A DNA stretch of 64,000 nt from Janthinobacterium sp. Marseille (GCF_000013625.1 NC_009659.1:496001-560000), one strand, 5' to 3'; counted from the first letter of the stretch, positions 45,209 to 55,403 are shown. Numbers and translations: made by a program. Notes: generated by a model from the letters alone, not told the origin.

Positions 45209-45232
45209 CAGCCGGCTGGCCCGGGCCGGCTG
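45209..45232 (+). terminator. GC-rich hairpin after cobA
   Basis: CAGCCGGC (45209-45216) pairs with GCCGGCTG (45225-45232); there is no good T-run, so termination is uncertain. Confidence 0.45.
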
Positions 45233-45270
45233 CGCTTACAATCACGGCTTATTTCTATTTGTAGTAAGCC

Positions 45271-46467
45271 ATGACAAAACAGTTTGATGTTGCCGTAATC
45301 GGCGCCGGTGCCGCCGGCATGATGTGCGCATCCGTTGCAGGCCAGCGCGGCAAAAGCGTGGTGCTAATAGATCACGCCGCCAAACTCGCAGAAAAAATCC
45401 GCATTTCAGGCGGTGGTCGCTGCAACTTCACCAATATCGACGCGACCCCGCAAAATTTCCTTTCGCAAAATCCGCACTTCTGCAAAAGCGCCTTGTCGCG
45501 CTATACGCCGCAGGACTTCCTGGCGCTGATGAAGCGTTACCGCATCGCTTATCACGAGAAGCACAAAGGTCAGCTGTTTTGCGATAACTCGGCGGAAGAC
45601 ATTATCAATATGCTGAAAGCGGAATGCGCGCTTGGCAATGTCTCGTGGCGCATGCCGTGCACGGTGGTGTCGATCGCCAAAAGCGGCGAGCAATTCAGGA
45701 TAGAAACGAATACCGGTGACATCCTCGCCAACAGCCTGGTGATTGCCACCGGTGGCTTGTCGATTCCCAAGATAGGTGCGACCGACTTTGCCTATCGCAT
45801 CGCGAAGCAATTCGATTTGAAAATGATCGAGCCGCGTCCGGGGCTGGTGCCGCTGACATTCGATGCAAATGCCTGGCAACCTTTCGTACCCTTGTCCGGC
45901 ATTGCCTTGCCGGTCGAAGTGGAAACCGGCGCCAAGAAAACCCGCGGCTACTTCAAGGAAGATTTGCTCTTCACGCACCGTGGCTTGTCCGGCCCGGCCA
46001 TCCTGCAGATATCCAGCTTCTGGCAACCGGGTACGCCGCTGACCATCAACCTGGTACCGGAAACCGATATTGCCGAAGCCTTGATAGAAGGCAAGGCCAG
46101 CAGCAAGAAAAACCTCGGCAATCAGTTGGCGCAATGGCTGCCGTCGCGCCTCGCCGATGAATGGCTGGCGGTCAACGACTTCAAGGCCGATGCCCGCGTG
46201 GCGGACATGCAGGACAAACAATTGCGCAAGCTGGGGGCGTCGCTCAACCAGTGGAGCATCATCCCGAACGGTTCGGAAGGCTATCGCAAGGCGGAAGTGA
46301 CGCTCGGCGGGATTGACACGCGTGAACTATCGCAACAAACGATGATGGTGAGCAAAGTGCCGGGTTTACACTTCATCGGCGAGTCGGTGGATGTGACCGG
46401 CTGGCTCGGCGGTTATAACTTCCAGTGGGCCTGGGCCTCCGGTGTTGCTGCCGGGCAAGCAGTTTAA
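45271..46467 (+). CDS. FAD-dependent oxidoreductase, HI0933/YhiN family
   Basis: A 398-residue flavoprotein: GAGAAGMMCASVAGQRGKSVVLID (dinucleotide-binding), ISGGGRCNFTN (family signature), VIATGGLSIPKIGATDFAY and a C-terminal GGYNFQWAWASG FAD contact. The biochemical role of this widespread family is not established. It follows the nitrate operon after 71 bp but has its own start region, so membership in that operon is doubtful. Confidence 0.88.
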   Translation: MTKQFDVAVIGAGAAGMMCASVAGQRGKSVVLIDHAAKLAEKIRISGGGRCNFTNIDATPQNFLSQNPHFCKSALSRYTPQDFLALMKRYRIAYHEKHKGQLFCDNSAEDIINMLKAECALGNVSWRMPCTVVSIAKSGEQFRIETNTGDILANSLVIATGGLSIPKIGATDFAYRIAKQFDLKMIEPRPGLVPLTFDANAWQPFVPLSGIALPVEVETGAKKTRGYFKEDLLFTHRGLSGPAILQISSFWQPGTPLTINLVPETDIAEALIEGKASSKKNLGNQLAQWLPSRLADEWLAVNDFKADARVADMQDKQLRKLGASLNQWSIIPNGSEGYRKAEVTLGGIDTRELSQQTMMVSKVPGLHFIGESVDVTGWLGGYNFQWAWASGVAAGQAV

Positions 46468-46559
46468 GGCGGGAATGTGAGGACTACTGACATCTATTGT
46501 CAGTAGGGCAAGCTATGCTGACGGCTGTTTACTATTAACAAGCCAACAGGAGCGACGGT

Positions 46560-46982
46560 ATGAGCAGCGAAAATCCCAGCATCATTTCCCATGTGTCGAT
46601 AGGAACCAACCAGTACGAAAAGGCGCGGGCTTTTTACGATACCGTGCTGGCGACATTGGATATCAAGGTCATCATGGAACACCCGGGCGCAGTCGCCTAT
46701 GGCCGCCAATACCCGGAATTCTGGGTGCAGACGCCGCATGACGGCAAGGCGGCGAATGTCGGCAATGGCTTTCATATGGGTTTTATCGCCACCAGCAAGG
46801 AGCAGGTACATGCGTTTTATGACGCGGCGCTGGCTGCCGGTGCCACGGATGATGGCGCGCCGGGCCCACGCCCGCTGTACGGCGACCCGTATTACGGCTG
46901 CTTCGTGCGGGATCCGGAAGGGCACAAGATAGAAGCCGCCTACTGGGACGCCGAGCTCAGCCTCAAGCTCTACGGCCACTAA
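46560..46982 (+). CDS. VOC/glyoxalase-family protein
   Basis: A 140-residue single-domain VOC protein with the paired beta-alpha-beta modules: SHVSIGTNQYEKARAFYDTVL and HMGFIATSKEQVHAFYDAAL. Metal-ligand positions are visible as His in SHVS and Glu in GHKIEAAYW. The substrate cannot be predicted. SD GGAG at 46549 precedes ATG 46560. Confidence 0.85.
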   Translation: MSSENPSIISHVSIGTNQYEKARAFYDTVLATLDIKVIMEHPGAVAYGRQYPEFWVQTPHDGKAANVGNGFHMGFIATSKEQVHAFYDAALAAGATDDGAPGPRPLYGDPYYGCFVRDPEGHKIEAAYWDAELSLKLYGH

Positions 46983-47066
46983 CACTAACTAAGGCCGCCA
47001 GGCCGGGGACAGGCACCGCAGGTGTGGCGTTTTGTCCCGTATCCGCTTTCGGGTCAATAAAGAGCC

Positions 47067-47095
47067 TTCCCTTTGTGGAACAAGGCTGCTATAAT
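47067..47095 (+). promoter_or_regulatory. Promoter of the rpsU-dnaG-rpoD operon
   Basis: A consensus -10 TATAAT stands at 47090-47095. At 17-bp spacing the -35 position reads TTCCCT, a weak match. It is 35 bp before rpsU. Confidence 0.55.
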
Positions 47096-47130
47096 CTTCG
47101 ACTCACTACCCAACATTGGTTTACATTTAA

Positions 47131-47343
47131 ATGACCACTATCCGCCTTAAAGAAAACGAGCCGTTCGAAGTCGCTATGCGTCGCTTCAAGCGCACCATTG
47201 AAAAAACTGGTTTGCTGACCGATTTGCGTGCGCGCGAGTTTTACGAGAAGCCAACTGCTGAACGCAAGCGCAAGCTCGCTGCAGCTGTGAAACGCCACTA
47301 CAAGCGTATCCGCAGCCAGCAATTGCCTAAGAAACTGTACTAA
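47131..47343 (+). CDS. rpsU: 30S ribosomal protein S21
   Basis: A 70-residue basic protein: [21 protein letters not shown], ...[28 protein letters not shown], the full S21 pattern. It is the first gene of the macromolecular synthesis operon (rpsU-yqeY-dnaG-rpoD). A terminator-like hairpin follows, which in other species lets more S21 be made than primase. Confidence 0.97.
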   Translation: MTTIRLKENEPFEVAMRRFKRTIEKTGLLTDLRAREFYEKPTAERKRKLAAAVKRHYKRIRSQQLPKKLY

Positions 47344-47393
47344 TTCCAATGGCTGCGCGCCCTTGTGAGCGTGCGGTACTCAGAATTAGTCGC

Positions 47394-47435
47394 AAACCCG
47401 CTCCGGTGTTGGTCCGCAGCGGGTTTTGGCGTTTT
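47394..47435 (+). terminator. Terminator/attenuator after rpsU
   Basis: AACCCGCT (47395-47402) pairs with AGCGGGTT (47418-47425), followed by TTGGCGTTTTT. Partial read-through would lower expression of dnaG relative to rpsU. Confidence 0.75.
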
Positions 47436-47471
47436 TAATGATCGCTTGATTAATCAGATATCGGAGTGCGT

Positions 47472-47921
47472 ATGAGCCTGAAAGAACAGATCACGGAAGA
47501 TATGAAAGCGGCGATGCGCGCCAAGGAAGCGGGCAAGCTGGGCACGATTCGCCTGATTACCGCTGCCATCAAGCAAAAAGAAGTTGATGAGCGCATCGAA
47601 CTCGATGACGCGCAAGTGCAGGCCATCATCGAAAAAATGATCAAGCAGCGCAAGGATTCGATTTCGCAATTCCAGGCCGGCGGTCGCCAGGACCTGGTCG
47701 ATATCGAGCAAGCCGAGCTGGCCGTATTGACGACTTATATGCCGAGTGCATTGTCGGATGCCGAAGTGCAGGGCGAAGTTGCCGCTGCGGTCGCTGCTTC
47801 CGGTGCCGCCGGTCCGCAGGACATGGGCAAGGTCATGGCTATCCTCAAGCCGAAACTCGCTGGTCGTGCCGACATGACTGCCGTATCCGGTTTGGTAAAA
47901 GCTGCCTTGACCAAAGCCTGA
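47472..47921 (+). CDS. GatB/YqeY-domain protein
   Basis: A 149-residue helical protein: MSLKEQITEDMKAAMRAKEAGKLGTIRLI, then QAGGRQDLVDIEQAELAVLTTYMPSALS and GKVMAILKPKLAGRADM, as in YqeY proteins related to the tail domain of GatB amidotransferase. Function is not established; it may act in tRNA binding. GGAG (47462-47465) sets ATG 47472. It sits in the rpsU-dnaG interval, as in many betaproteobacteria. Confidence 0.9.
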   Translation: MSLKEQITEDMKAAMRAKEAGKLGTIRLITAAIKQKEVDERIELDDAQVQAIIEKMIKQRKDSISQFQAGGRQDLVDIEQAELAVLTTYMPSALSDAEVQGEVAAAVAASGAAGPQDMGKVMAILKPKLAGRADMTAVSGLVKAALTKA

Positions 47922-47946
47922 TCGTCATCAGCATTCAGCTGCAGGC

Positions 47947-49746
47947 GTGATACCACAGTCGTTTATCCAGGATCTCCTCAACCGCGTCGATATCGTCGAC
48001 GTGGTGGGGCGTTACGTGCAGCTGAAAAAAGGCGGCGCGAACTTCATGGGACTGTGTCCCTTCCATAACGAAAAATCCCCCAGTTTTACCGTCAGTCCGA
48101 CCAAGCAGTTTTATCACTGCTTCGGTTGCGGTGCGCATGGCACCGCGATCGGTTTCCTGATCGAGTATTCGGGCATGGGTTTTGTCGAAGCGGTGAAGGA
48201 CCTGGCGCAAAACGTCGGCATGATCGTGCCGGAAGCGGAAGACCGTTTGCCGCCGGCCCAACGTGCCGAGCATCAGGCCAAGAGCATGGCCTTGTCGGAA
48301 GCGATGACGCAGGCCTGCGATTATTACCGCCAGCAATTGCGCCATGCCGAACGGGCAAAGAATTACCTGATAGGCCGCGGCCTGACCGGTGAAATTGCCG
48401 CGCGTTATGGCATGGGCTATGCGCCTGACGGCTGGGATGGTTTACGTTCGGTATTCCCGGATTATGAAGTCGAGGCGCTGGTCGAATCCGGCCTGGTTAT
48501 CGACAAGGCCGAAGAAGAAGGCGCAAACCGCAAACGCTATGACCGTTTCCGTGACCGCATCATGTTCCCGATTCGCAATACCAAGGGGCAAGTGATCGGT
48601 TTTGGTGGTCGCGTACTGGACAACGGTGAGCCTAAATACTTGAATTCGCCCGAGACGCCCTTATTTCAAAAGGGTAGCGAGCTATATGGTTTGTTCGAGG
48701 CACGCCAGGCTATCCGCGAGGCCGGCTATGCGCTGGTGACCGAAGGTTATATGGATGTGGTTGCGCTGGCGCAGCTGGGTTTCCCGCAAGCTGTGGCGAC
48801 CCTGGGTACGGCATGTACGCCTATCCATGTGCAAAAGCTATTGCGCCAGACCGACCAGGTCATTTTCAGTTTTGATGGTGACAAGGCCGGACGCCGCGCC
48901 GCCCGTCGTGCGCTGGAAGCCAGCTTGCCGCATGCAGGTGACAACAAAGTCATCAAATTCCTGTTCCTGCCGAGTGAACATGATCCGGATAGTTACATCC
49001 GTGAACTGGGCACCGAGGCATTCGAAAAGCAGGTGCAGGATGCGATGCCTTTATCGCAGTTTTTATTGAAGGAAGCGGTCGGCGACAACGACCTCGGCAC
49101 GCCGGAAGGCCGCGCCCGCGCGCAGTTCGACGCCAAGCCGCTGTTGCAGGCATTGCCGCCTTCGTCCCTGCGTTTGCAGATCGTGCGCAGCCTGGCGCAG
49201 ATCACGGAAAGCACGCCGGCCGAAATCGAAGCGCTGTTTGAACTGGCGCAGCCGATCTCGCGGGTTCGTGCCGCGCCGCCGCGTACCAAGCGTGCCGCGC
49301 CGCAAGGCTTGGAGCGCCAGATCATGCGCCTGCTGGTATCGCATCCGATACTGGCGGCGGAAATGGACCAGGCGGCGCTTGATATCGCCGCGCACTTCGC
49401 GCCGGAACGGGCGGAAATGCTGGTGCAACTGGTCACCCTGAGTCGCGAGATGGGGCCGCAGGCGAATTTTGCGATCCTGGCTGAATTATTGCGTTCCAGT
49501 GGCTCGGATTTCGAGCCACTGATTGCGGAAATTGCCGCCGAGCCTGAATCGGATGTGGCACTTGCCAGGCTGGAACTGGCCGGTGCGATCCGGCAGACAA
49601 AAATGCAGGCTTTGCGCGACGAACTGGACCAATTGGTGGCCGCCGGGCTGGTGGGAGAGCAAGCGCAGGCGCGCTTCCGCGAATTGACCTTGCAGCAAGA
49701 CCAGTTGCGCCGTCAGGCGCAGGCAGAAATGATGCAAAGAGGCTAA
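47947..49746 (+). CDS. dnaG: DNA primase DnaG
   Basis: A 599-residue primase starting at GTG 47947 (MIPQSFIQDLLNRVDIVDVVG). It has the N-terminal CHC2 zinc finger (CPFHNEKSPSFTVSPTK...YHCFGC), the TOPRIM core (VTEGYMDVVAL, FSFDGDKAGRRAARRALE) and a C-terminal DnaB-interaction domain. It synthesises RNA primers for replication. Confidence 0.96.
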   Translation: MIPQSFIQDLLNRVDIVDVVGRYVQLKKGGANFMGLCPFHNEKSPSFTVSPTKQFYHCFGCGAHGTAIGFLIEYSGMGFVEAVKDLAQNVGMIVPEAEDRLPPAQRAEHQAKSMALSEAMTQACDYYRQQLRHAERAKNYLIGRGLTGEIAARYGMGYAPDGWDGLRSVFPDYEVEALVESGLVIDKAEEEGANRKRYDRFRDRIMFPIRNTKGQVIGFGGRVLDNGEPKYLNSPETPLFQKGSELYGLFEARQAIREAGYALVTEGYMDVVALAQLGFPQAVATLGTACTPIHVQKLLRQTDQVIFSFDGDKAGRRAARRALEASLPHAGDNKVIKFLFLPSEHDPDSYIRELGTEAFEKQVQDAMPLSQFLLKEAVGDNDLGTPEGRARAQFDAKPLLQALPPSSLRLQIVRSLAQITESTPAEIEALFELAQPISRVRAAPPRTKRAAPQGLERQIMRLLVSHPILAAEMDQAALDIAAHFAPERAEMLVQLVTLSREMGPQANFAILAELLRSSGSDFEPLIAEIAAEPESDVALARLELAGAIRQTKMQALRDELDQLVAAGLVGEQAQARFRELTLQQDQLRRQAQAEMMQRG

Positions 49747-49781
49747 TTTTGCTCTCGTAGCGAGGGGAAATGTTCGCTCCT

Positions 49782-49790
49782 ATGTTATAA
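49782..49790 (+). promoter_or_regulatory. Extended -10 promoter before rpoD
   Basis: TGT followed by TATAAT (49785-49790) makes an extended -10 element; no good -35 is seen. It lies in the 206-bp gap between dnaG and rpoD and would provide independent rpoD transcription. Confidence 0.5.
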
Positions 49791-49952
49791 TTAAAGGCTT
49801 TCGATTCAAGCTCTTAGACTTGGTGGTAATAAAGTAATCGGAAAGAAAATCAATAAACTTGCGCGGGCGTAAGCCGGATTTGAAAGCGCAAATCAGCTCG
49901 TCGAGCGCAAGCTTAACCGCGCTTCAAGAGCATAACCTTGGTAGTTGATCCA

Positions 49953-52445
49953 ATGGCGAATGCAATGAAGAAACCCGCGAAAACCCAAACGCTCACCGCG
50001 AGCAAAGCCAAATCGGCCGCTGCGGTGAAGTCGAGTAAAACTGTTGAGAAGAAAGTAGTCGCTGCAAAGTCGGCCGGTCAGGCAAAAGCCGTGGCTGCCA
50101 AGACCAAAGTAACAAGCTCGCCGAGCAAAGCGGCGGCGAAAACGCCTGCAGCCAAACTTTCACCCAAAGTTGCTGCAAAGCCGGTATCAGTGCAATCGAA
50201 AGCCCCTGTGACAAATAAGAAATCTGAAGTTAAGCCTGCTAGCAAGTCAGCAAAAGTCGAGCCAAAAGTCGAGTCGCGTCCTGGCGTAAACGTCATGATC
50301 ACGGCGACCGTCAGCCAGACTACCGACGCCGCCACCCTGGCTGCGATCGACACGTCGGGTTACATCCTGCCGTCGATCAAGGTACCGGGTCGTCGCGGCC
50401 GTAAGCCAAAAGAATTCCAGCCTGAGAACGATGAAATCGCGGCATTGAATGCGGTCGAACGCGCAGAACTCAAAGCCGTCGACAAAGCGAAAGCCAAAGA
50501 TCGCAAGGCCAAAGAAAAAGCATTGTTGAAGGACGCCTTCTCGTCCGATACGGAAGCCAGCGAAGAAGAACTCGAAGCGCGTCGCCAGAAACTCAAGACG
50601 CTGATCAAGTTCGGTAAGGAACGCGGCTTCCTGACCTACGCAGAGATCAACGATCACCTGCCGGAAAACATCATTGATCCGGAAGCGATTGAAGGCATCA
50701 TCGGTACCTTCAATGACATGGGTATCGCTGTCTACGAACAGGCACCGGATGCAGAAACCCTGCTCCTGTCCGATAACGTGGCAACCGTTGCCAGCGATGA
50801 TGAAGCCGAAGCTGCTGCGGAAGCGGCACTCTCGACCGTCGACTCCGATTTCGGCCGTACTACCGATCCTGTGCGTATGTACATGCGCGAAATGGGTTCG
50901 GTCGAACTGTTGACACGCGAAGGCGAGATCGACATCGCAAAACGTATCGAAGACGGCCTGCGTGACATGATCCAGGCGATCTCCGCATGCCCGACCACGA
51001 TTGCAGAAATCATTGCTGCCGCTGAACGCATCTCCAAGGACGAAGCCAAGATCGACGAAATCGTCGACGGCCTGGTCGATATGGATGCAGCGGAACCTGT
51101 CGTCGCTCCTCCTGCTCCAGCCGCTTCTTCTGACGATGAAGAAGACGAAGAAGAGGAAGAGGAAGAAGAAGAGGAAGAAGAAGAAACCACAGCCGCTTCC
51201 GGCGCTGCGGGTTTCTCGAGCGAACAGCTGGAACAGCTGAAGCGTGATTCGCTTGCCAAATTCTCGACCATCGCCCAGCAATTCGACAAGATGCGCAAAG
51301 CGTTCGAGAAAGAAGGCTACAACTCGAAACCTTACGTCAAGGCACAAGAGATCATTTCGAATGAACTGCTCAGCATCCGCTTCACCGCAAAAGTCGTCGA
51401 GAAATTGTGCGACACGCTGCGCGGTCAAGTTGATGAAGTGCGTCACATCGAAAAACAAATCCTTGATGTTGCAGTGAATCGTTGCGGCATGCCACGTGGC
51501 CACTTCATCAAAGTCTTCCCGGGCAATGAAACCAATCTGGACTGGGTTGACGGCGAAGTGAACGGCAAGCATGCATACAGCGTCGTGTTGGCACGTAACG
51601 TCCCGACCGTCAAAGAACTGCAGCAAAAACTGATCGACCTGCAAGCACGTGTTGTCTTGCCTTTGCCTGACCTGCGCGCCATCAACAAGAAGATGGCTGC
51701 CGGTGAAATGAAGGCCCGCAAGGCAAAACGCGAAATGACGGAAGCCAACTTGCGTCTGGTTATTTCGATTGCGAAAAAGTATACTAACCGCGGTTTGCAA
51801 TTCCTCGATTTGATCCAGGAAGGCAATATCGGTTTGATGAAGGCAGTCGACAAGTTTGAATATCGTCGCGGCTTCAAATTCTCGACTTATGCAACCTGGT
51901 GGATTCGTCAGGCCATCACCCGTTCGATCGCCGATCAGGCCCGCACCATCCGTATTCCGGTGCACATGATCGAAACGATCAACAAGATGAATCGCATCTC
52001 GCGTCAGATCCTGCAGGAAACCGGTGCAGAACCGGATCCGGCAACCCTGGCGATCAAGATGGAAATGCCGGAAGACAAAATTCGCAAGATCATGAAGATC
52101 GCGAAAGAGCCTATTTCGATGGAAACACCGATAGGCGACGACGACGATTCGCATCTGGGCGACTTCATCGAAGACAACAACACATTGGCTCCGGCCGATG
52201 CAGCGTTGCACGCTTCGATGCGCGGTGTAGTCAAGGACGTACTCGATTCCCTGACACCACGCGAAGCAAAAGTCTTGCGTATGCGTTTTGGTATCGAAAT
52301 GTCGACCGATCACACGCTGGAAGAAGTGGGCAAGCAATTCGACGTTACACGTGAGCGTATTCGCCAAATAGAAGCAAAGGCATTGCGCAAACTGCGTCAC
52401 CCATCACGGTCAGATAAATTGAAGAGCTTCCTGGAAGGTAATTAA
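49953..52445 (+). CDS. rpoD: RNA polymerase primary sigma factor RpoD
   Basis: About 830 residues. A Lys/Ala/Ser-rich, histone H1-like tail (about the first 110 residues) precedes sigma region 1.1 ([19 protein letters not shown]). Region 1.2 follows ([11 protein letters not shown]), then a spacer with a long poly-Glu run near residue 390. Region 2 has [21 protein letters not shown] and the [14 protein letters not shown] helix; regions 3 and 4 include [20 protein letters not shown]. It directs housekeeping transcription. The ATG at 49953 is chosen; 49965 is possible. tRNA-Ile2 follows after 17 bp. Confidence 0.96.
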   Translation: MANAMKKPAKTQTLTASKAKSAAAVKSSKTVEKKVVAAKSAGQAKAVAAKTKVTSSPSKAAAKTPAAKLSPKVAAKPVSVQSKAPVTNKKSEVKPASKSAKVEPKVESRPGVNVMITATVSQTTDAATLAAIDTSGYILPSIKVPGRRGRKPKEFQPENDEIAALNAVERAELKAVDKAKAKDRKAKEKALLKDAFSSDTEASEEELEARRQKLKTLIKFGKERGFLTYAEINDHLPENIIDPEAIEGIIGTFNDMGIAVYEQAPDAETLLLSDNVATVASDDEAEAAAEAALSTVDSDFGRTTDPVRMYMREMGSVELLTREGEIDIAKRIEDGLRDMIQAISACPTTIAEIIAAAERISKDEAKIDEIVDGLVDMDAAEPVVAPPAPAASSDDEEDEEEEEEEEEEEEETTAASGAAGFSSEQLEQLKRDSLAKFSTIAQQFDKMRKAFEKEGYNSKPYVKAQEIISNELLSIRFTAKVVEKLCDTLRGQVDEVRHIEKQILDVAVNRCGMPRGHFIKVFPGNETNLDWVDGEVNGKHAYSVVLARNVPTVKELQQKLIDLQARVVLPLPDLRAINKKMAAGEMKARKAKREMTEANLRLVISIAKKYTNRGLQFLDLIQEGNIGLMKAVDKFEYRRGFKFSTYATWWIRQAITRSIADQARTIRIPVHMIETINKMNRISRQILQETGAEPDPATLAIKMEMPEDKIRKIMKIAKEPISMETPIGDDDDSHLGDFIEDNNTLAPADAALHASMRGVVKDVLDSLTPREAKVLRMRFGIEMSTDHTLEEVGKQFDVTRERIRQIEAKALRKLRHPSRSDKLKSFLEGN

Positions 52446-52462
52446 GCTCTGATCAAGTTGTC

Positions 52463-52541
<79 letters not shown>

Positions 52542-52554
52542 CGTAATTTCAAAT

Positions 52555-52592
52555 GGGAAGGTTAGCGAAAGCTGGCCTTCCCTTTGTTTTAT
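52555..52592 (+). terminator. Terminator of the first tRNA-Ile2 copy
   Basis: GGGAAGG (52555-52561) pairs with CCTTCCC (52576-52582), loop around GAAA, followed by TTTGTTTT. Confidence 0.75.
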
Positions 52593-52708
52593 AAGGGCTT
52601 TTCTTTAGATAAATTGAACGACCTGTTCAATAGTCTCAAGTCGCTACCTATCTTTCTTCATGGTTTGCGCCATTTTTGCGCCATTGGGTCTCCACCGGAG
52701 TTACCTAA

Positions 52709-53695
52709 ATGCCTCAGATTCGCAAACGTGCTGCAGATCAATTCCAAGCAAGAGTTCGTATAAAGGGCAATCCTGAACTCAGCAAAACCTTTTCAACTAA
52801 AGCAGCAGCAGTCCACTGGGCAGATGAGCAGGAGCGACTTGTTAAGCAAGGCCGTGGTTCTGCAATCCTGTTGGCAAACAACCTCACTATTACGGCTGCA
52901 TTAGATCGCTATGCACGTGAGGTGACGCCTCTTAAAAAAGGTTGGAAGCAGGAACTGGTCAGATTACGCAGATGGCAGTCCAATCCTTTAGCGCAACTCA
53001 CCATGCCGCAATTAAGGGCTGCAGAACTAGCCAAATATCGTGATCAACGGTTGAGCGACGGCTTAGGTGCAAACACTGTGCGGCTTGAATTGGCTCTGAT
53101 CTCGCATGTCTACGAGGTAGCTATAAAGGACTGGGGGCTGGAGGTGCTGATCAATCCTGTCCGCATTATTCGGAAGCCTAAACTCCCACGTGGTCGTGAA
53201 CGTCGTTTGACGGAGGGTGAAGAAGACCTTTTGCTTGAATACTGTAAAAAAAAGGGGGCCGCACTCTTGCGGCTTGTAATCATCCTTGCGTTAGAAACGG
53301 CAATGCGGCGCGGTGAGATTGCCAGTTTGCACACTGAAAACATTGATCTGGACAGCCGTCTGATATTTTTAGATCAAACGAAAAATGGGGATAAGCGGAA
53401 AGTGCCGCTCTCTAGACGTGCGCAAAAAGAACTTGAAAACTATCTATGCGGCAAGCACGGAGAACTAGTGCCGCTTCATCCGGATAATATTTCCGGCGCA
53501 TTTTCTCAAGCTTGCAAAGTCTGTGGAATTAGTGGACTTACCCTGCATGACTTGCGGCATGAAGCGACATCAAGGCTCTTTGAAAAAGGATTCAACATGA
53601 TGGAGGTGGCTGCCATCACAGGTCACAAGACGCTTACTATGCTGAAGCGTTACACGCACTTGGACACAGCAGATTTTCTGGTTCGCTTGGGTTAA
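52709..53695 (+). CDS. Tyrosine-type integrase of the element
   Basis: A 328-residue recombinase. An N-terminal arm-type/SAM-like part (NLTITAALDRYAREVTPLKKGWKQE) is followed by the catalytic domain with Arg in LETAMRRGEIASL, Lys in DQTKNGDKRKVPL, HDLRHEATSRLFEKG and GHKTLTMLKRYTHLD with the Tyr nucleophile. All catalytic residues appear intact, so it may still be active. It starts 167 bp from the tRNA, the usual position for a tRNA-targeting integrase. Its 3' end overlaps the convergent putAbiC gene by four bases. Confidence 0.93.
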   Translation: MPQIRKRAADQFQARVRIKGNPELSKTFSTKAAAVHWADEQERLVKQGRGSAILLANNLTITAALDRYAREVTPLKKGWKQELVRLRRWQSNPLAQLTMPQLRAAELAKYRDQRLSDGLGANTVRLELALISHVYEVAIKDWGLEVLINPVRIIRKPKLPRGRERRLTEGEEDLLLEYCKKKGAALLRLVIILALETAMRRGEIASLHTENIDLDSRLIFLDQTKNGDKRKVPLSRRAQKELENYLCGKHGELVPLHPDNISGAFSQACKVCGISGLTLHDLRHEATSRLFEKGFNMMEVAAITGHKTLTMLKRYTHLDTADFLVRLG

Positions 53696-54588
53696 CTTGC
53701 TTGGTCCTGCCATTCAAAATAGTGCGGATCATTTTCAAATATCGCTAGTACATCAAGTTCGGTTTCTTTATCAAAGAAATCCTTAGGTAAGTTTCTAACC
53801 ATTCTGTACTTGCGCATGAAGTTAGATTCTTCCCATGCTTCCCCCAGCGGAGTAAGGCTGTTTATGAGTAATAGAGCTTGTTCGTAATTCGTAAGTTGGG
53901 CGCGTATGGTTTTGACGTACTGGCGCTTCTTTTCATCACTTATTTCTTGCTGATCAATGTACGACACTGTCTGATAAAGATGCCTGTAGTAATGCCCTAA
54001 TCTTGATTGATGACCATCAACAGGGCCATGTGAAAGACGCACCTCTTTCGCCATTTCTAAGCGGATCCCTTTGTCAAAAAAGTAATGAATTAGCGTCCTT
54101 ACAAATTCCATTTGCTCTGATGTCAAATGGGGCTCAAGCGCGCTAGAGAGCATCCGCGAAGAATTCGGTCCAACGCCGTAATAGAAGGTGTAATAGGCAA
54201 TGAGGATTTTAGTGCGTTCGTTTAACGTATTACTTTCGCCACCGGAACTGACGTGCTGAAGAATAGCCTGGAATTCCCTAACTAACGAAATGAATGTTTT
54301 TCGACCTTGATGTTTACCTAAATCAAACTCAGCAACGTTCTCACGATGTAATTTCACCAGTTCAAAATATCTGTTCTCAAAACTTTGTTGCTCAGAACTA
54401 CTGCGTTGGTGCTTCAATGTTTCTACCAATAGGTAGACAGATAGACCAGCTATGACCGTCCCGAAGATGCCTCCAACGAAATCTCCCGCACGAGCGAAGT
54501 TTTCAAGAGGTGATGTGGAATAAGCTAGGACGATAGCCGCGACTAGAAGCGCGTACACGATTAGTCGGTCGAGGAAAGTCTTGAACAT
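53692..54588 (-). CDS. putAbiC-like phage abortive-infection membrane protein
   Basis: About 298 residues. Two N-terminal hydrophobic helices (RLIVYALLVAAIVLAYST and GGIFGTVIAGLSVYLLVETL) precede a soluble domain with NRYFELVKLHRENVAEF and HYYRHLYQTVSYID. This layout and these motifs match my recollection of the putative phage abortive infection family (putAbiC, PF16872), which is common on prophages and islands. It has not been checked by profile search. ATG 54588 is used; TTG 54615 extends it by nine residues. Neither has a clear SD. Confidence 0.7.
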   Translation of the reverse strand: MFKTFLDRLIVYALLVAAIVLAYSTSPLENFARAGDFVGGIFGTVIAGLSVYLLVETLKHQRSSSEQQSFENRYFELVKLHRENVAEFDLGKHQGRKTFISLVREFQAILQHVSSGGESNTLNERTKILIAYYTFYYGVGPNSSRMLSSALEPHLTSEQMEFVRTLIHYFFDKGIRLEMAKEVRLSHGPVDGHQSRLGHYYRHLYQTVSYIDQQEISDEKKRQYVKTIRAQLTNYEQALLLINSLTPLGEAWEESNFMRKYRMVRNLPKDFFDKETELDVLAIFENDPHYFEWQDQAS

Positions 54589-54701
54589 GGCAAAGGTGTA
54601 TAACAATGATGACAACGCATTCTAGCTTAGTAAGGTACTAAGAGAGCTAGCAGCCTTGTAAGGTCACAGGCCGTTCTTGCGCAAAGCAGACCAGAGCAGA
54701 T

Positions 54702-55403
54702 GTGTATGCAAGCAAGGCAGACTTCAATCTATCTGTAGGCCACTGGGGTGCATTAGACGGCTCTAACGAATGGCAAGACTGTGACAGTGTGGTTGTCTTT
54801 GGATTGCCTACGATGCCCTCTGCATGGGCTGTATGCCGCTATGCTGCCTTGCAGGGTGGTGTTGATACTGATTGGCTTGCAAGCAGCCATAGACCCTTTG
54901 TAGACCACAAGGACATACGTTCTGCACTGCGTAGCGGACAGACTGATATTCAAATCATTCAAGCTATCAATCGGATACGTTGTAGGAAGGTTGTAGACAG
55001 TGAGGGTAACTGTCTTCCCTCTGACATCTTTATCTTGCTACCTACAGGTGATCAGGGTGATCAAAGGATTGAGACCATCAAGAAAGCTATGCCAGGTATT
55101 AAAGTGAGAGACTGGGTGATTGAAGGCTTAAGTGCTAAGACAAAGACGAAGGGTATGCAGCATAAAGGTTCTAAAGGTCAGACATCAATCCTGAATTATC
55201 TTGCTAACGTTCCTGTAGGTAGTTACTCAGCATCGTTACTACGGAAAGACATCAAGATATCTAAATCAACCCTAAGTCGTTTTCAGCGTACCTTGGATGA
55301 CATACATAGCGAGACTAGGAAGACCTTGTTAGGTTTCAATGTGGTCTTCCATAAGGGGGGATTTGGACGTGGTTCTGATTGTGTCTATGAAAAGAGAGAA
55401 TAA
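54702..55403 (+). CDS. Hypothetical protein, probable 5'-truncated replication-type remnant
   Basis: A 233-residue frame from GTG 54702 with no SD; the same frame is open from 54651. It begins mid-domain (SVGHWGALDGSNEWQDCDSVVVFGLP), which recalls the C-terminal part of helicase/primase proteins of phages and satellites, though I cannot confirm the family. The C-terminal half contains a possible helix-turn-helix (GSYSASLLRKDIKISKSTLSRFQRTL). It may be the tail of a larger gene lost by deletion. Low confidence for function, moderate for being a remnant. Confidence 0.45.
   Translation: MYASKADFNLSVGHWGALDGSNEWQDCDSVVVFGLPTMPSAWAVCRYAALQGGVDTDWLASSHRPFVDHKDIRSALRSGQTDIQIIQAINRIRCRKVVDSEGNCLPSDIFILLPTGDQGDQRIETIKKAMPGIKVRDWVIEGLSAKTKTKGMQHKGSKGQTSILNYLANVPVGSYSASLLRKDIKISKSTLSRFQRTLDDIHSETRKTLLGFNVVFHKGGFGRGSDCVYEKRE

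Noticed and set aside
51130..51190. Assembly error in the GAA/GAG repeat of rpoD
   Set aside because: The frame is kept through the repeat and acidic stretches at this position are usual for primary sigma factors, so nothing shows an error.
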